Assembly: GCF_003432385.1 (NCBI RefSeq)
Contig: NZ_CP031841.1
Coordinates: 2,023,579 to 2,087,578 of the forward strand
Origin: Breoghania sp. L-A4
GTDB taxonomy: Bacteria > Pseudomonadota > Alphaproteobacteria > Rhizobiales > Stappiaceae
DNA: 64,000 nucleotides
Reading direction: 5' to 3'
Below are positions 40,113 to 50,892 of this stretch, in pieces. Position numbers and translations under genes: made by a program. The stretch's first letter is position 1, and every line of letters starts with the position of its first letter. The notes beneath the pieces were generated by a model. It searched no databases. It saw nothing but the letters and a program-made list of their open reading frames with translations, and had not been told where the DNA came from.

Positions 40113-40304
40113 ATTCATTCCACGAAGACGGAACGCGGCAACCCGCTTGGCGCATGCGTAGACCTGCGATGGCTCGGGCCCGTCGCCGCTGCTATAACAG
40201 GGCATCGCCGCAAGGGTCGGATCGCGCAATTTGCCACTGGACAAAGCCGGCCCGGCATGGTTCCTGTCGCCTCCTCTTTTCACGCATTGAAAGCACCATT
40301 TCCC

Positions 40305-40751
40305 ATGGCGGCACCGCACATCCTCATCATCGACGCCCGCTTCTATGGCGATCTGGCCGATGAACTCGTCAATGGCGCGACCGCATCGCTTGACGCCGCC
40401 GGCGCATCCTACGACCGTATCTCGGTGCCCGGCGTTCTCGAGATCCCGGCCGCCCTGTCGATGGCGCTGATCGCGGCGGAAGACGGCGGCGCGCAGTACG
40501 ACGGGTTCGTGCTGCTCGGTTGCGTCATTCGCGGCGAGACCAGCCATTATGATATCGTGGCGGGCGAAAGCGCGCGCGCCGTCATGGAGATGACCATCGA
40601 CGGCGCCCTGGCGGTCGGCAACGGCATCCTGACGGTCGAAAATTCCGACCAGGCTTGGGCCCGCGCCCGCGTCAGCGACAAGAACAAGGGCGGCGGCGCG
40701 GCCGATGCGGCGCTTGCCATGATCGCGGTCCGAGACCGCCTCGGAGCCTGA
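40305..40751 (+). CDS. ribH: 6,7-dimethyl-8-ribityllumazine synthase
   Basis: RibH joins 5-amino-6-ribitylaminouracil with 3,4-dihydroxy-2-butanone 4-phosphate to make lumazine, the substrate of RibE. With ATG 40305 the protein has 148 residues. Blocks are [57 protein letters not shown] with the active-site His, and [11 protein letters not shown]. In-frame codons upstream of 40305 (from 40257) are not needed. It is 2 bp from nusB, a conserved pairing. Confidence 0.95.
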   Translation: MAAPHILIIDARFYGDLADELVNGATASLDAAGASYDRISVPGVLEIPAALSMALIAAEDGGAQYDGFVLLGCVIRGETSHYDIVAGESARAVMEMTIDGALAVGNGILTVENSDQAWARARVSDKNKGGGAADAALAMIAVRDRLGA

Positions 40752-40753
40752 CC

Positions 40754-41311
40754 ATGCATCCGTCCGCCCCAGGCAAAGGCGGCAAGTCCGCCGATCCGTC
40801 CGGTGACAAGCCCGCCAGCGGCGCGCGCGAGGTCAAGCCCGCCAACAAGCGCGGTCTGGCCCGGCTCGCCGCGGTCCAGGCGCTGTATCAGATGGAACTC
40901 GGCGGCACCCAGCTTTCCGACATCGTTGCCGAGTACGAGACCTTCCGGCTCGGAAAGGAGCTCGACGGCGAGCAGTACCGCGACGCCGACGCCGGCTGGT
41001 TCCGCGACCTCATGCACGGCGTCGTCGCCGAGCAGCGCGAGATCGATCCGCGCGTGCACACCGCATTGGCGCAGGACTGGCCGCTCAAGCGCATCGATTC
41101 CATCCTGCGCGCCATCCTGCGCGCGGGCGTATTCGAGCTGATCCGCCGCAAGGACGTGCCGGCCCGCGTGGTCATCAGCGAGTACATCGAGGTCGCCAAG
41201 GCGTTCTTCAGCGAGGACGAGCCGCGCATGGTCAACGCCGTGCTGGACCGGATCGCCCGCGATCTGCGGCCCGAGGAATTCGAAACGAAGGCTCCGGGCG
41301 ACGCGGAATAA
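40754..41311 (+). CDS. nusB: Transcription antitermination factor NusB
   Basis: NusB binds boxA RNA with NusE (S10) to promote antitermination in rRNA operons. The 185-residue protein has a ~35-residue Gly/Lys/Pro-rich N-terminal extension, then [49 protein letters not shown] and [13 protein letters not shown], the whole all-helical core. ATG 40754 lies directly after the ribH stop. It is followed by thiL after 120 bp. Confidence 0.94.
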   Translation: MHPSAPGKGGKSADPSGDKPASGAREVKPANKRGLARLAAVQALYQMELGGTQLSDIVAEYETFRLGKELDGEQYRDADAGWFRDLMHGVVAEQREIDPRVHTALAQDWPLKRIDSILRAILRAGVFELIRRKDVPARVVISEYIEVAKAFFSEDEPRMVNAVLDRIARDLRPEEFETKAPGDAE

Positions 41312-41431
41312 GCGGACGGATTTCGGTGTGGCCCGAAGTCCGACACGTGCTCCTTCTCCTCCTCAAGGGGAGAGGGACGCAAGCGGCGGGCGCTGGAGCC
41401 ATGAGCGTAGCGAACGGGCGTGAGATCAAAC

Positions 41432-42424
41432 ATGAGCCGAATAGGCGAATTCGAGCTGATCGAGCGCTATCTTGCGCCCCTGGCCACCGACCCCGGCAGT
41501 TTCGAGCTTGTCGATGATGCGGCCGTGCTCACGCCGCCGCCGGGGCATGACCTGGTTCTGACCAAGGACATGCTGGCCGCGGGGGTGCATTTTTTTCCCG
41601 ATGACCCGCCCGCCGCCATCGCGCAAAAGGCCCTGCGCGTCAATCTTTCCGATCTCGCCGCCAAGGGCGCGCAGCCGCTGGGCTATCTGCTCGGCCTCGG
41701 CCTGCCGCAAGGCTGGGAGGAGGAGTGGATCGCCGGATTCAGCGCCGGGCTCAGGGCCGATCAGGCAGACTACGGCGTGGTGCTTTATGGCGGCGACACC
41801 ATCAAGTCCGGCAACGGCATGGTGCTATCTGTGACAGCCATCGGCCACGTGCCCGCCGGCCGGGCGGTGCGCCGCCACGGCGCGCGCCCGGGGGATCATC
41901 TCTATGCGACGGGCACCATCGGCGATGCGGCGCTGGGGCTGAGGCTGCGGCTTGACCCGGCATCCTGCGGGGCCTGGGCTCTGAGCGAGGCGGAGCGGGG
42001 CCATCTGCTCGGCCGCTATCTGCTGCCTCGTCCGCGTGTGGCCGCCGCTCCCGCCGTCTTGCGCTACGCCCGCGCCTCGATGGACATATCCGACGGTCTT
42101 GCGGGCGATCTCGGCAAGCTCCTGAGCGCGTCCGGTGTCGGCGCGGATGTGGAGGTCGCCCGCGTTCCGCTGTCCGATGCCGCGCGCCGCGCCACGGCCT
42201 CCGACCCCACGGCTCTCGCCACGGCGCTGACCGGTGGCGATGACTACGAGCTCCTTGTCGCGGTGTCGCCGGACGACGCTCCGGCATTCGAACGCATGCT
42301 CGCGCAAGCGCGTGTCGAGTCCGTCCGGATCGGCGTGGTGACGCAAGGCGCGGCTCGCGCGCGCTTCATCAATGACGGTGGCGGGGAACTGACGCTGGGG
42401 CAGGCCAGCTACGCGCATTTCTGA
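41432..42424 (+). CDS. thiL: Thiamine-monophosphate kinase
   Basis: ThiL phosphorylates thiamine monophosphate to thiamine diphosphate, the active cofactor. The 330-residue protein has IGEFELIERYLAPL, DLVLTKDMLAAGVHF, then LRVNLSDLAAKGAQPLGYLL (the Mg/ATP-binding region), YGGDTIKSGNG, ASMDISDGLAGDL and TGGDDYELL. The start ATG 41432 is where the family begins. No thiamine riboswitch is visible upstream; the gap contains a short CTTCTCCTCCTC/GGGGAGAGG hairpin remnant. It closes the glyA-thiL block. Confidence 0.94.
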   Translation: MSRIGEFELIERYLAPLATDPGSFELVDDAAVLTPPPGHDLVLTKDMLAAGVHFFPDDPPAAIAQKALRVNLSDLAAKGAQPLGYLLGLGLPQGWEEEWIAGFSAGLRADQADYGVVLYGGDTIKSGNGMVLSVTAIGHVPAGRAVRRHGARPGDHLYATGTIGDAALGLRLRLDPASCGAWALSEAERGHLLGRYLLPRPRVAAAPAVLRYARASMDISDGLAGDLGKLLSASGVGADVEVARVPLSDAARRATASDPTALATALTGGDDYELLVAVSPDDAPAFERMLAQARVESVRIGVVTQGAARARFINDGGGELTLGQASYAHF

Positions 42425-42645
42425 TGCCGGCGGGGGCTGCGGCCTGGCGCTGGAAAATATATTTACTTGGGCGAATTGAGCATTATTTTCAGCAACTTGA
42501 GCTAAACTACTGCAATTTGGCAGAGGGCTCTGGCATTTTCTCGCGGAATGACCTCATAATATCCGTCGTTGTTGTTGGATCTGTGGCGCCGCGCGAAACG
42601 GCGCCGGTTTTCAAGGCTGTTTGGATATTGATTCGTAACGCACTT

Positions 42646-42911
42646 AATACCAACGATCGTAACGTATGACCCCTTTGATGGAGCCAAACCGGTTCGTCCG
42701 GCAAGGCGCGTCGCGCGGCGCGACCTGCCCGGTCGGGCAAGCGGCGCAACGCTGTCCGGTGGACCGGTTTGGCCCACCGAAGGCCGGCTTTGCGCAACGA
42801 CTGGACAGCGTCGCGTTTCTTGAACGATGCCCCGCATCGCCCGCGAACCGCTCCTTGCCAGACGTCGCGCAAAACCGGTCAAATGGGTCATTCGTTGCGA
42901 CCGTTGGTATT
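42646..42911. mobile_element. MITE-like element, family B (266 bp)
   Basis: The ~500 bp gap between thiL and the MFS gene contains an element with ~33 bp terminal inverted repeats: left AATACCAACGATCGTAACG, right complement AATACCAACGGTCGCAACG, continuing with ATGACCC(C/A)TTTGA; by eye about four mismatches. The body is non-coding and rich in CCGGT motifs. Only one copy is in the window. Size and design are like family A, but the ends differ. The ~220 bp before it (42425-42645) is AT-rich and shows nothing I can name. Confidence 0.7.
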
Positions 42912-42933
42912 CCTCGCTTGTTCTGGAGCTTCA

Positions 42934-44156
42934 ATGATCCCTTCTTCCGTTGGCGCGGTTCCGCCCGCCGGTGACCGGCTGGCCCGGCGCAACGCCCTGG
43001 TTTTGGCTGCGGCGCAGTCGCTCGGCGGGGCCACGGCGGCCATCGTCGTGGCCCTTGGCGGGCTCGTCGGCCACGCGCTGCTGGGCGCGGACAAGGAATT
43101 CGCCACCCTGCCGGTCACCGCAATGGTCTTGGGCACCGCCTGCGGCACGCTGCCCGCGGGTATCTGTCGCGCCGCTTCGGCCGTCGCACCGCCTTCATGG
43201 GTGGCGCGCTGGTTGGCGTGGCCGCCGGACTTCTCGCCGCCTGGGCGATCTTCGAGCAGGCCTTTGTCATGTTCTGCCTGGCCAGCGCGCTCAGCGGCTT
43301 TGTCGGGGCCTTGGTGCAGCAGTACCGATTCGCCGCGGCCGACACGGCCAGCGAGATGTTCAAGCCCAAGGCAATCTCCTGGGTCATGGCCGGCGGGGTG
43401 CTGGCCGGGATCATCGGGCCCCAGACGGTCATCTTCACGGTCGATCTGTTCGAGCCGGTGCTGTTCGCCGGCACATTCGTCGCGCTCGCCGGGCTCAATG
43501 TCCTGAGCTTCGTGATTCTCTCGCTGATCCGGATTCCGCCGCCGGAGACGGGCGTCGTCACCGCGCGCGGGCGTCCGATACTGGAAATCATCTCCCAGCG
43601 CCGGTTTATCGTCGCCGCGGCCTGCGGCATCGCCACCTACGCGCTGATGAGCTTCGTGATGACCGCCACGCCGCTGGCGATGGTTGCCTGCGGGCTCACC
43701 CAGACCGATGCGACCCTGGCCATCCAGTGGCACGTGCTGGCGATGTTCGGACCGAGCTTCTTCACCGGCCATCTGATCGCCAAATTCGGCAAGGAGCGGG
43801 TGGTGGCCACCGGTCTGGCGCTTCTGGCCGGTTGCGGCATGGTCGCGCTGGCCGGGGTCGCGGTCGAGAATTTCTGGATTGCCCTTGTTTTACTTGGCCT
43901 TGGCTGGAATCTCGGGTTCATCGGCGCGACCGCCATGGTGACCGACACCTACCGCCCCGAGGAGCGCAACAAGGTGCAGGCGACCAATGATTTTCTGGTC
44001 TTCGGCTTCGTCGCCGCGGCGTCGTTTTCGTCCGGAACCGTGCTGCACATATCCGGCTGGGCCACAATAAACTGGATGTTGTTTCCCGCCGTCGCCTTGT
44101 GCCTCACGCTGCTGGCGTGGCTGGTCTGGAGCGAAAGGCGCGCGACGGTGCTCTGA
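42934..44156 (+). CDS. MFS transporter; frame broken once as read
   Basis: Adding one G to the GGG run at 43158-43160 joins two frames into a 407-residue, twelve-helix major-facilitator protein. The repaired join reads TLPAGYLSRRFGRRTAFMGGAL, the classic loop 2-3 MFS signature (GxxxDRxGRR type), which is convincing evidence for the repair. Further helices include FVMFCLASALSGFVGALVQQYRF and LGWNLGFIGATAMVTDTYRP, the latter common in YajR/YfcJ-like and other bacterial exporters. The start ATG 42934 is just after the family B MITE. Substrate unknown. A weak hairpin follows. Confidence 0.85.
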
Positions 44157-44469
44157 TTTCGGGCCGTATCGCAACGTAAGTCTAAAGCTTTGTCAGCGGT
44201 TTAATGGCTGCGGCATCTTGACCTTGGCCAGACTCTCGATACCGTCAGCGTGACGCTGCGGGTCCGCCGCCGGTTCCCCGCAAGGGGCGGCGGCAGACCC
44301 GTGGTGGCGGGTTGGTGTGGCTTGCGTCCCGCTGAAGGCGGACAGGCTGTTCCGGCATTCCAGTATCGATCGGCCGCATCGAGGTTCAGGCGACATCGCC
44401 GGACCGGGCCGATCCAGCCGCCCACACAGGACCGCAAGAGTCCCGGGCGTATCTTGAAGGGGAGGAGCC
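44157..44469. other. Intergenic region before hppA with a GCAA-capped hairpin
   Basis: About 310 bp lie between the MFS stop and hppA. At 44260-44300 GGGTC...GCCGCC...CCCC-GCAA-GGGG...GGCGGC...GACCC folds into a strong three-segment hairpin with a GNRA tetraloop, and CGTCA-GCG-TGACG precedes it at 44243-44255. There is no T-run, so they may be leader structures of hppA rather than a terminator. No gene is seen. Confidence 0.45.
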
Positions 44470-46608
44470 ATGAACGTGCTCTATTTGGTAATTCTTTGCG
44501 GACTTTTGTCTCTGGCTTACGGGGCATGGGCGACCCGTTCCGTCATGGCGGCGGATGCCGGCAACGCGCGCATGCAGGAAATTGCGGCCGCCATCCAGGA
44601 AGGCGCGCAAGCCTATCTGTCGCGGCAATACACCACCATCGCTCTCGTCGGCGCCGTTGTCTTCGTCATTGGCTGGTGGCTGCTGTCGGCCACGGCGGCG
44701 ATCGGCTTCCTGATCGGCGCGGTGCTGTCGGGCCTGGCCGGTTTCATCGGCATGCACGTTTCGGTGCGCGCCAACGTGCGGACCGCGCAGGCGGCCTCGA
44801 AATCACTCGGCGCCGGGCTGGAGATCGCCTTCAAATCGGGCGCGATCACCGGCTTGCTAGTTGCCGGTCTGGCGCTGCTTGGCGTCACTGTCTACTACTG
44901 GGTTCTGACGGGTCCCATGGGCATGGAGACCGCGTCGCGGCCGGTCATCGACGCGCTGGTGTCGCTCGGCTTCGGCGCCTCCCTGATCTCGATCTTCGCG
45001 CGTCTGGGCGGCGGCATCTTCACCAAGGGCGCGGACGTCGGCGGCGATCTGGTCGGCAAGGTTGAGGCGGGGATCCCGGAAGACGATCCGCGCAACCCGG
45101 CCACCATCGCCGACAACGTGGGCGACAACGTCGGCGATTGCGCCGGCATGGCGGCGGACCTGTTCGAGACCTACGTGGTGACCGTCGTCGCCACCATGGT
45201 TCTGGCGTCGATCTTCTTCGTCGGCGCGACCGCGGAGCAGTTCATGCTGTTCCCGCTCGTGATCGGCGGCGTCTGCGTCCTCACCTCGATTGCCGGCACG
45301 TTCTTCGTCAAGCTCGGCGCCAACAACTCGATCATGGGGGCCTTGTACAAGGGCTTCATCGCCACGGCGGTCCTCTCCGCCGTCGCCTTGTTCCTGATCG
45401 TCTGGTTCTGGCTCGGCTTCGACACCCGGTACACCACGTCGACGGGGACCAGCTTCACCGGTCAGGACCTGTTCCTGTGCGGCCTGAGCGGTCTGATCAT
45501 CACCGGCCTCATCATCTGGGTGACCGAGTATTACACCGGGACCGAATACCGTCCGGTGCGCTCGATCGCCCAGGCGTCGGTCACCGGACACGGCACCAAC
45601 GTCATCCAGGGTCTGGCGATTTCCCTCGAGGCGACGGCGCTGCCGGCGATCATCATCATCGCGGGCATCATCGTCACGCATACGCTGGCGGGCCTGTTCG
45701 GCATTGCCATCGCGGTGACCACGATGCTGGCGCTCGCCGGCATGGTCGTGGCGCTCGATGCCTTCGGTCCGGTCACCGACAATGCCGGCGGCATCGCGGA
45801 GATGGCCGATCTTCCGGCGGAAGTCCGCGCCACGACGGACGCGCTCGACGCCGTGGGCAACACCACCAAGGCGGTCACCAAGGGCTATGCTATCGGCTCG
45901 GCCGGTCTCGGCGCGCTGGTGCTGTTCGCGGCCTATACCGAGGACCTGCGGTTCTTCGCGGCGAATGCCACGCCGGGCTCGATCTTCGAGGGCATCAACG
46001 TCGACGCACTGTTCAACCTCTCCAACCCCTACGTCGTGGCCGGACTGCTGTTCGGCGGGCTGCTGCCGTACCTGTTCGGCGGCATCTCGATGACAGCCGT
46101 CGGCCGCGCTGCGGGTGCTGTCGTGGAGGAGGTCCGCCGGCAGTTCAAGGAAAAGCCGGGCATCATGCTGGGCACCGAGAAGCCGGACTACGGCCGCGCG
46201 GTGGACATGCTGACCAAGGCGGCGATCAAGGAAATGATCGTTCCCTCGCTGCTGCCGGTTCTCTCGCCCATCTTCGTCTTCCTTGTCGTCAGGCTGGTCG
46301 CGACCCCCGCGGATGCCTTCGCCGCGGTCGGCGCGATGCTGCTCGGCGTGATCGTGACGGGTCTCTTCGTCGCCATCTCGATGACGGCGGGCGGCGGTGC
46401 CTGGGACAACGCCAAGAAGTCGTTCGAGGACGGCTTCATCGACAAGGATGGCGTCAAGCACGAAAAGGGCTCCGAGGCGCACAAGGCGTCGGTGACCGGC
46501 GACACCGTCGGCGATCCCTACAAGGATACGGCGGGCCCCGCGGTCAATCCGATGATCAAGATCACCAACATCGTGGCGCTTCTGCTGCTCGCGGTGCTGG
46601 CGCACTGA
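44470..46608 (+). CDS. hppA: Membrane-bound proton-translocating pyrophosphatase
   Basis: HppA couples hydrolysis of pyrophosphate to H+ export across the membrane. The 712-residue protein has about 15-16 hydrophobic helices. The acidic substrate loops are [44 protein letters not shown] split in the usual way, [17 protein letters not shown], and the late [17 protein letters not shown]. The [10 protein letters not shown] block has Lys where K+-dependent enzymes have Ala, so it should be a potassium-independent H+ pump. A clear terminator follows 24 bp after the stop. Confidence 0.96.
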   Translation: MNVLYLVILCGLLSLAYGAWATRSVMAADAGNARMQEIAAAIQEGAQAYLSRQYTTIALVGAVVFVIGWWLLSATAAIGFLIGAVLSGLAGFIGMHVSVRANVRTAQAASKSLGAGLEIAFKSGAITGLLVAGLALLGVTVYYWVLTGPMGMETASRPVIDALVSLGFGASLISIFARLGGGIFTKGADVGGDLVGKVEAGIPEDDPRNPATIADNVGDNVGDCAGMAADLFETYVVTVVATMVLASIFFVGATAEQFMLFPLVIGGVCVLTSIAGTFFVKLGANNSIMGALYKGFIATAVLSAVALFLIVWFWLGFDTRYTTSTGTSFTGQDLFLCGLSGLIITGLIIWVTEYYTGTEYRPVRSIAQASVTGHGTNVIQGLAISLEATALPAIIIIAGIIVTHTLAGLFGIAIAVTTMLALAGMVVALDAFGPVTDNAGGIAEMADLPAEVRATTDALDAVGNTTKAVTKGYAIGSAGLGALVLFAAYTEDLRFFAANATPGSIFEGINVDALFNLSNPYVVAGLLFGGLLPYLFGGISMTAVGRAAGAVVEEVRRQFKEKPGIMLGTEKPDYGRAVDMLTKAAIKEMIVPSLLPVLSPIFVFLVVRLVATPADAFAAVGAMLLGVIVTGLFVAISMTAGGGAWDNAKKSFEDGFIDKDGVKHEKGSEAHKASVTGDTVGDPYKDTAGPAVNPMIKITNIVALLLLAVLAH

Positions 46609-46632
46609 TCACGCGTTGGCGGACATGAAAAA

Positions 46633-46660
46633 GCCCCGCGCGGATCGCACCGCGCGGGGC
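46633..46660. terminator. Bidirectional terminator between hppA and bamE
   Basis: GCCCCGCGCG-GATCGCAC-CGCGCGGGGC is a perfect 10 bp stem with AAAAA before it and a short T-rich run after it, placed between two convergent genes. It can therefore stop both hppA and bamE transcripts. Confidence 0.85.
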
Positions 46661-46687
46661 CTTTGTGTTGTGTGACAGCGTGTGCCG

Positions 46688-47191
46688 CTACAGTCCCAGG
46701 GACGGGTTGGCCGCGCCCTTCAGGATCTGGCTCAGGAAGCCGTAATCCGAACCGCCGGTGCGGGTCTTGCGCGAGATGAAGTCGAACACCTTGCCGTCCT
46801 TCAGGCCGTAATCGCCCAGATTGGCGACGCGGCCCTCGTCATCGAAATAGATCGCCACCACGCGCTGCTCGACGATGTCGGGCGCGAGAAACGCGGTCTG
46901 CTCTTCGCGCTGGGAGATGTAGTAATAGGCCTCGCCGCCGATCGTCGATGTGGTCGAGGGCGTGCCCAGCACCAGTTGCACCTGCTCGCGCGACGAGCCG
47001 ACCTGAATCTGGGTCAGCGTGTCCGGCGGGATGACGTGGCCGCGGTTCATCGTCTTCGTCAGGCAGCCGCCGAGAGCGACACCAAGCACCAGACTGAGCG
47101 CGACGATGCGCGCGGCCCGTCTCGTCCGGCTGCGCGGAGCCTTGCTCTGGCCGTCGATGCCATGGTCGGTGTTGATTGTCGTCACCCGCAT
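46688..47191 (-). CDS. bamE: Outer membrane assembly lipoprotein BamE (SmpA/OmlA)
   Basis: BamE is an accessory lipoprotein of the BAM complex, which inserts beta-barrel proteins into the outer membrane. With ATG 47191 the protein has 167 residues: a positively charged start, a hydrophobic segment and lipobox LGGC, then PPDTLTQIQVGSSREQVQLVLGTPSTTS and YYYISQREEQTAFLAP, the SmpA/OmlA core. A C-terminal extension after GLKDGKVFDF is typical for alphaproteobacteria. The upstream bc1-chaperone gene is divergent and starts 91 bp away, so the two share a promoter region. Confidence 0.92.
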   Translation of the reverse strand: MRVTTINTDHGIDGQSKAPRSRTRRAARIVALSLVLGVALGGCLTKTMNRGHVIPPDTLTQIQVGSSREQVQLVLGTPSTTSTIGGEAYYYISQREEQTAFLAPDIVEQRVVAIYFDDEGRVANLGDYGLKDGKVFDFISRKTRTGGSDYGFLSQILKGAANPSLGL

Positions 47192-47282
47192 AGTGGCCCT
47201 GTCCCTCTGTTCGATCTTGGCAAAGTCCGTATCCTGCGTTAGGCCACTTGGCAAGTATGGTTCGCGTATCAGGTTCAGCCGC

Positions 47283-47879
47283 ATGATCTTCAATTTTTTT
47301 CGTCGCGGCCGCAATGACCCGGCTGTAACGGCGGTTTACGTCGCGATCGTGGCACAGGCGCGGCAGCCGCATTTCTATGCGCGCCTGGGCGTGCCCGACA
47401 CGCTGGAGGGCCGCTTCGACATGATGGTGCTGCACGCGGTCTTGCTGTTTCACCGGTTCTCGGGCGAGGGCGCGGCCGCGCGCGATTTCGGCCAGAAGGT
47501 CTTCGACACGTTCTTTCTCGACATGGACCGGAGCCTGCGCGAGCTCGGCGCATCGGACGAGGGCATGAAGAAGAAGATCACCCGCATGGCGGAGGTCTTC
47601 TACGGCTGCGCCGACGCCTACGCGAGCGCGCTTGACGCCGGAGACGATGCCGCGCTGGCGCTGGCGCTGGACCGCAACGTCTTCATGAACGCCCCGGATG
47701 GGGCGCAAACCGAAAGCCGGAGCCTGGCCGACTACACGCGGGCGGCCTCCGGCGCGCTGGCGGCCCAGGACCCGGCCGCGATCGTCGCCGGAACGCTGAC
47801 GTGGATCGACCCGGCGCCGTTTGGCCCGCGATCCGGCGGCACAACCGGCGCCAACGCGTCTCCGGAGCGAGTGGAGTAG
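47283..47879 (+). CDS. Ubiquinol-cytochrome c chaperone (CBP3-like)
   Basis: Members of this family assist assembly of cytochrome b into the bc1 complex. The 198-residue protein has YVAIVAQARQPHFYARLGVPDTLEGRFDMM, split here across the hallmark region, FHRFSGEGAAARDFGQKVFDTFF and MDRSLRELGASDEGMKKKITRMAE. ATG 47283 is the family start; the open frame upstream overlaps the divergent bamE gene and is not used. The gene opens the DUF177-plsX-fabH-ihfA-merR run. Confidence 0.9.
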   Translation: MIFNFFRRGRNDPAVTAVYVAIVAQARQPHFYARLGVPDTLEGRFDMMVLHAVLLFHRFSGEGAAARDFGQKVFDTFFLDMDRSLRELGASDEGMKKKITRMAEVFYGCADAYASALDAGDDAALALALDRNVFMNAPDGAQTESRSLADYTRAASGALAAQDPAAIVAGTLTWIDPAPFGPRSGGTTGANASPERVE

Positions 47880-47882
47880 CCC

Positions 47883-48500
47883 ATGACCCTGATTTCGCCC
47901 CCCTTGCGCTGGCGGCAGATGCTCGATGCGATCCCGCCTGGCGGCACCCGTTTCGAGCGCGCCGCGAGCGAGGAAGAACGCGCGGCGCTGCGTGACGCCT
48001 ACGGCCTCGTCGACGTGCTCTCCTTCAAGGTCGCCTATGAAATCCGTCCGTGGCGCAAGAACGGCTACCGCGTTCTGGGCCCCATCGACGCCGAGGTCGT
48101 GCAGACCTGCGTGGTCACGTTGGAGCCGGTCGTCCAGGCCATTCACGAGACCGTCGACATGACCTTCCTGCCGCAGGCGGAGGCCGAGCGGCTGGCCGCG
48201 CGCCAGGAGGAGGAGGGCGAGATCATCGTCGACATGGAAAGCCGCGATCCTCCCGAAGGCTTCACGGGCACCTCGCTGGATATCGGCGGGCTGAGCGCCG
48301 AACAGCTGGCGCTGGCCATCGACGACTATCCGCGCAAGCCCGGCGTCGATTTCGAAACGGCGGTCGCGGCCCGCGAGGGCGGCGCGGCGGTGGGTGACGC
48401 CGCTGAGGACGCCTCCGATGCGCCGCCGGCAAAGCGCTCTCCCTTCGCGGCCCTGGCGGCGCATGCGCTTGCCAAAAAGAACGCGGATGATGACGGTTGA
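47883..48500 (+). CDS. DUF177 (YceD-like) protein
   Basis: DUF177 proteins sit beside rpmF and plsX in most bacteria and are linked to 23S rRNA metabolism, though the exact role is unclear. The 205-residue protein has the conserved GYRVLGPIDAEVVQTCVVTLEPV block, an acidic middle (EEEGEIIVDM) and SLDIGGLSAEQLALAIDDYPRKPG near the end. A short Ala/Asp-rich tail follows. It starts 3 bp after the chaperone stop and precedes plsX by 140 bp. Confidence 0.9.
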   Translation: MTLISPPLRWRQMLDAIPPGGTRFERAASEEERAALRDAYGLVDVLSFKVAYEIRPWRKNGYRVLGPIDAEVVQTCVVTLEPVVQAIHETVDMTFLPQAEAERLAARQEEEGEIIVDMESRDPPEGFTGTSLDIGGLSAEQLALAIDDYPRKPGVDFETAVAAREGGAAVGDAAEDASDAPPAKRSPFAALAAHALAKKNADDDG

Positions 48501-48640
48501 CACCATGTCATCTGTCACACGCGCGACAAACTAGGTTGTCAGTCGGGGGGAATTGAGTATGGTCCGACGGCCTTCGAATTGCTGCGCGGCGCCCGCTTGC
48601 GTGGCCGATCCGAGACAAATGGAGCCCGGCGAAACGCCCT

Positions 48641-49704
48641 ATGGCAAAACCGATTAGAATTTCGATTGATGCGATGGGCGGCGACGATGGGCCGGAAGTC
48701 GTGATTCCGGGCGCGGCCATCGCGCTGGAGCGCCGGCCGGACATCCGCTTTGAAATTTACGGCAAGCAGGAGATTGTCGCGCCGATCCTGGCGCAGCATC
48801 CCAGGCTTGCCGAGGCCTCGACGCTGCATCACTGCGACATCGCCGTGCGCATGGACGACAAGCCGAGCCAGGCGCTCAAGCAGGGCCGCCGCAACTCCAG
48901 CATGTGGCGCTGCATCGAGGCCGTGAAGATCGGTGAGGCTGATGTCGCCGTTTCCGCCGGCAACACCGGCGCGCTGATGGCGATGGCGCGATTCTGCCTG
49001 CGCACCATGGCGGGCATTGAACGCCCGGCGATCGCGGCGATCTGGCCCACCTTGCGCGGTGAATCGATCGTCCTCGACGTGGGCGCGACGATCGGCGCGG
49101 ACGCGCAGCAGCTTATCGACTTCTCGATTCTCGGTGGCGCCATGGCGCGCGCGCTGTTCGGCATCGCAAAGCCGACGGTCGGGCTGCTCAACATCGGTGT
49201 TGAGGAGGTCAAGGGCTGGAAGAGGTGCGCACCGCTGGGCGGCTGTTGCGCGAGGCGGATCTTCCCTCGCTGTCCTACGCGGGCTTTGTCGAGGGCAACG
49301 ATCTGGGCAAGGGCACCGTCGACGTGGTGGTCACGGAAGGGTTTTCGGGCAACATCGCGCTGAAGACCGCCGAGGGCACGGCCAAGCAGATCGGCGCCTA
49401 TTTGCGCTCGGCCATGAGCCGCACCTTGATGGCGCGCATCGGCTATCTCTTCGCCAAGAGCGCATTTGACCGCCTGCGCGAGAAGATGGACCCCAGCAAG
49501 GCCAACGGCGGCGTCTTCCTCGGTCTCAACGGCATTGTCATCAAGAGCCATGGCGGCACAGACGCGGAAGGCTTCGCCAATGCGGTGGAGCTGGCCTACG
49601 ACATGGCGCGCAGTGAACTCATACACAAGATCGCGGATGACCTGGTGCATTACCAAAGCGGCGGGTTTCAGGAACGGATCGATCAACAGGCAGGTGAGAA
49701 GTGA
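48641..49704 (+). CDS. plsX: Phosphate acyltransferase PlsX; frame broken once as read
   Basis: PlsX converts acyl-ACP and phosphate to acyl phosphate at the start of phospholipid synthesis. The first part reads [19 protein letters not shown] and [17 protein letters not shown]; the second reads [27 protein letters not shown]. Adding one G to the GGG run at 49213-49215 joins them as [14 protein letters not shown], giving 354 residues, the normal length. As written, the gene would lose its C-terminal half, which is not credible for an enzyme that normally lacks a backup in this order. Its stop overlaps the fabH start by 4 bp. Confidence 0.93.
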
Positions 49705-50681
49705 GTGTACGTCGATCCGTTGTACTGGGCTGCGGCAGCTATCTTCCGGAAAATACCGTTACCAACGATGACCTGGCGACCCGGGTCGACACGTCGGACG
49801 AATGGATCGTCCAGCGTACCGGCATTCGCGAGCGCCATATCGCGGCCGAGGGAGAGTTCACCTCCCATCTCGGCCTGAAGGCGGCGCGCGCCGCGCTCGA
49901 CCATGCGGGCGTCGACGCCCAGTCGATCGATCTCATCGTGCTGGCGACCTCGACCCCGGACAACACGTTTCCCGCGACCGCGGTCACCATCCAGGCCGCG
50001 CTTGGCATCACCCACGGCGCGGCCTTCGACGTGCAAGCGGTCTGCTCGGGCTTCGTCTTCGCGCTGACCACGGCCGACGCCTTGCTGAAGGCCGGACAGG
50101 GCACCCGCGCGCTGGTCATCGGCGCGGAGACCTTTTCGCGCATTCTCGACTGGGAAGACCGCACCACCTGCGTGCTGTTCGGCGACGGCGCCGGCGCCGT
50201 GGTGCTGGAGCTTCAGGACGTGCCGGGCGACATGTCGACCGACCATGGCATCCTCACGTGCCACCTGCGCTCGGACGGCAACCACAAGGACAAGCTCTAC
50301 GTTGATGGCGGGCCGTCCTCGACCCAGACGACCGGCCATCTGCGCATGAAGGGCAAGGAAGTCTTCAAGCATGCGGTCGGCATGGTCACCGACGTGATCA
50401 TGGACGCGTTCGAGGCCAGCGATACCTGCGCGGAGGATCTCGACTGGTTCGTGCCGCATCAGGCCAACCGCCGGATCATCGATGCCTCGGCCCGCAAGCT
50501 CGGCATCGCGCCCGAAAAGGTCGTGATCACGGTGGACCTGCATGGCAACACCTCGGCCGCCTCGATCCCGCTGGCGCTCGACACCGCGGTGCGCGACGGC
50601 CGCGTCAAGCGCGGCGACCTGCTGATGCTCGAGGCGATGGGCGGCGGCTTTACCTGGGGTTCGGTGCTGCTGCGCTGGTAG
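49701..50681 (+). CDS. fabH: 3-oxoacyl-[acyl-carrier-protein] synthase III
   Basis: FabH starts fatty-acid elongation by condensing acetyl-CoA with malonyl-ACP. The 326-residue protein has the catalytic triad Cys115 ([13 protein letters not shown]), His253 ([10 protein letters not shown]) and Asn283 ([10 protein letters not shown]), plus the GFGGG-like ending [14 protein letters not shown]. The GTG start overlaps the plsX stop by 4 bp. ihfA follows 211 bp later. Confidence 0.96.
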   Translation: MSVRRSVVLGCGSYLPENTVTNDDLATRVDTSDEWIVQRTGIRERHIAAEGEFTSHLGLKAARAALDHAGVDAQSIDLIVLATSTPDNTFPATAVTIQAALGITHGAAFDVQAVCSGFVFALTTADALLKAGQGTRALVIGAETFSRILDWEDRTTCVLFGDGAGAVVLELQDVPGDMSTDHGILTCHLRSDGNHKDKLYVDGGPSSTQTTGHLRMKGKEVFKHAVGMVTDVIMDAFEASDTCAEDLDWFVPHQANRRIIDASARKLGIAPEKVVITVDLHGNTSAASIPLALDTAVRDGRVKRGDLLMLEAMGGGFTWGSVLLRW

Positions 50682-50892
50682 CGCGCGGCCACGTTCAGCC
50701 GGGGCGGCGCCAGTCCCCGTGCGATCGTGCGCGGGCGCGCGGCGGCCAATATCGGCCATGCTTGCGCCCCAGCGGCATTATTGCGTATGGCGGTGGTTGA
50801 CCCAATGCGGCGGAGCGCATACCGTAGAGCGTTGGCGTTCGAAGTTCGTCTTTAAATTCAGCACTGTCGACGATTTCGCCCAAGGAGGGGCC

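Noticed and set aside
38250-40304. FMN riboswitch upstream of ribD or ribH
   Set aside because: Neither the ribD junction (4 bp overlap with nrdR) nor the 190 bp before ribH shows the conserved FMN riboswitch segments.
41340-41410. Another dispersed repeat before thiL
   Set aside because: The CTTCTCCTCCTC...GGGGAGAGG piece is too short and has no second copy in the window to define it.
41312-41431. Thiamine riboswitch before thiL
   Set aside because: The gap is only 120 bp, carries a CTTCTCC/GGGAGAGG hairpin remnant and lacks CTGAGA and related conserved boxes.
44857-46605. A 582-residue open frame opposite hppA
   Set aside because: Extremely Arg/Asp/His-rich mirror of a conserved membrane protein; no start signal or family match.
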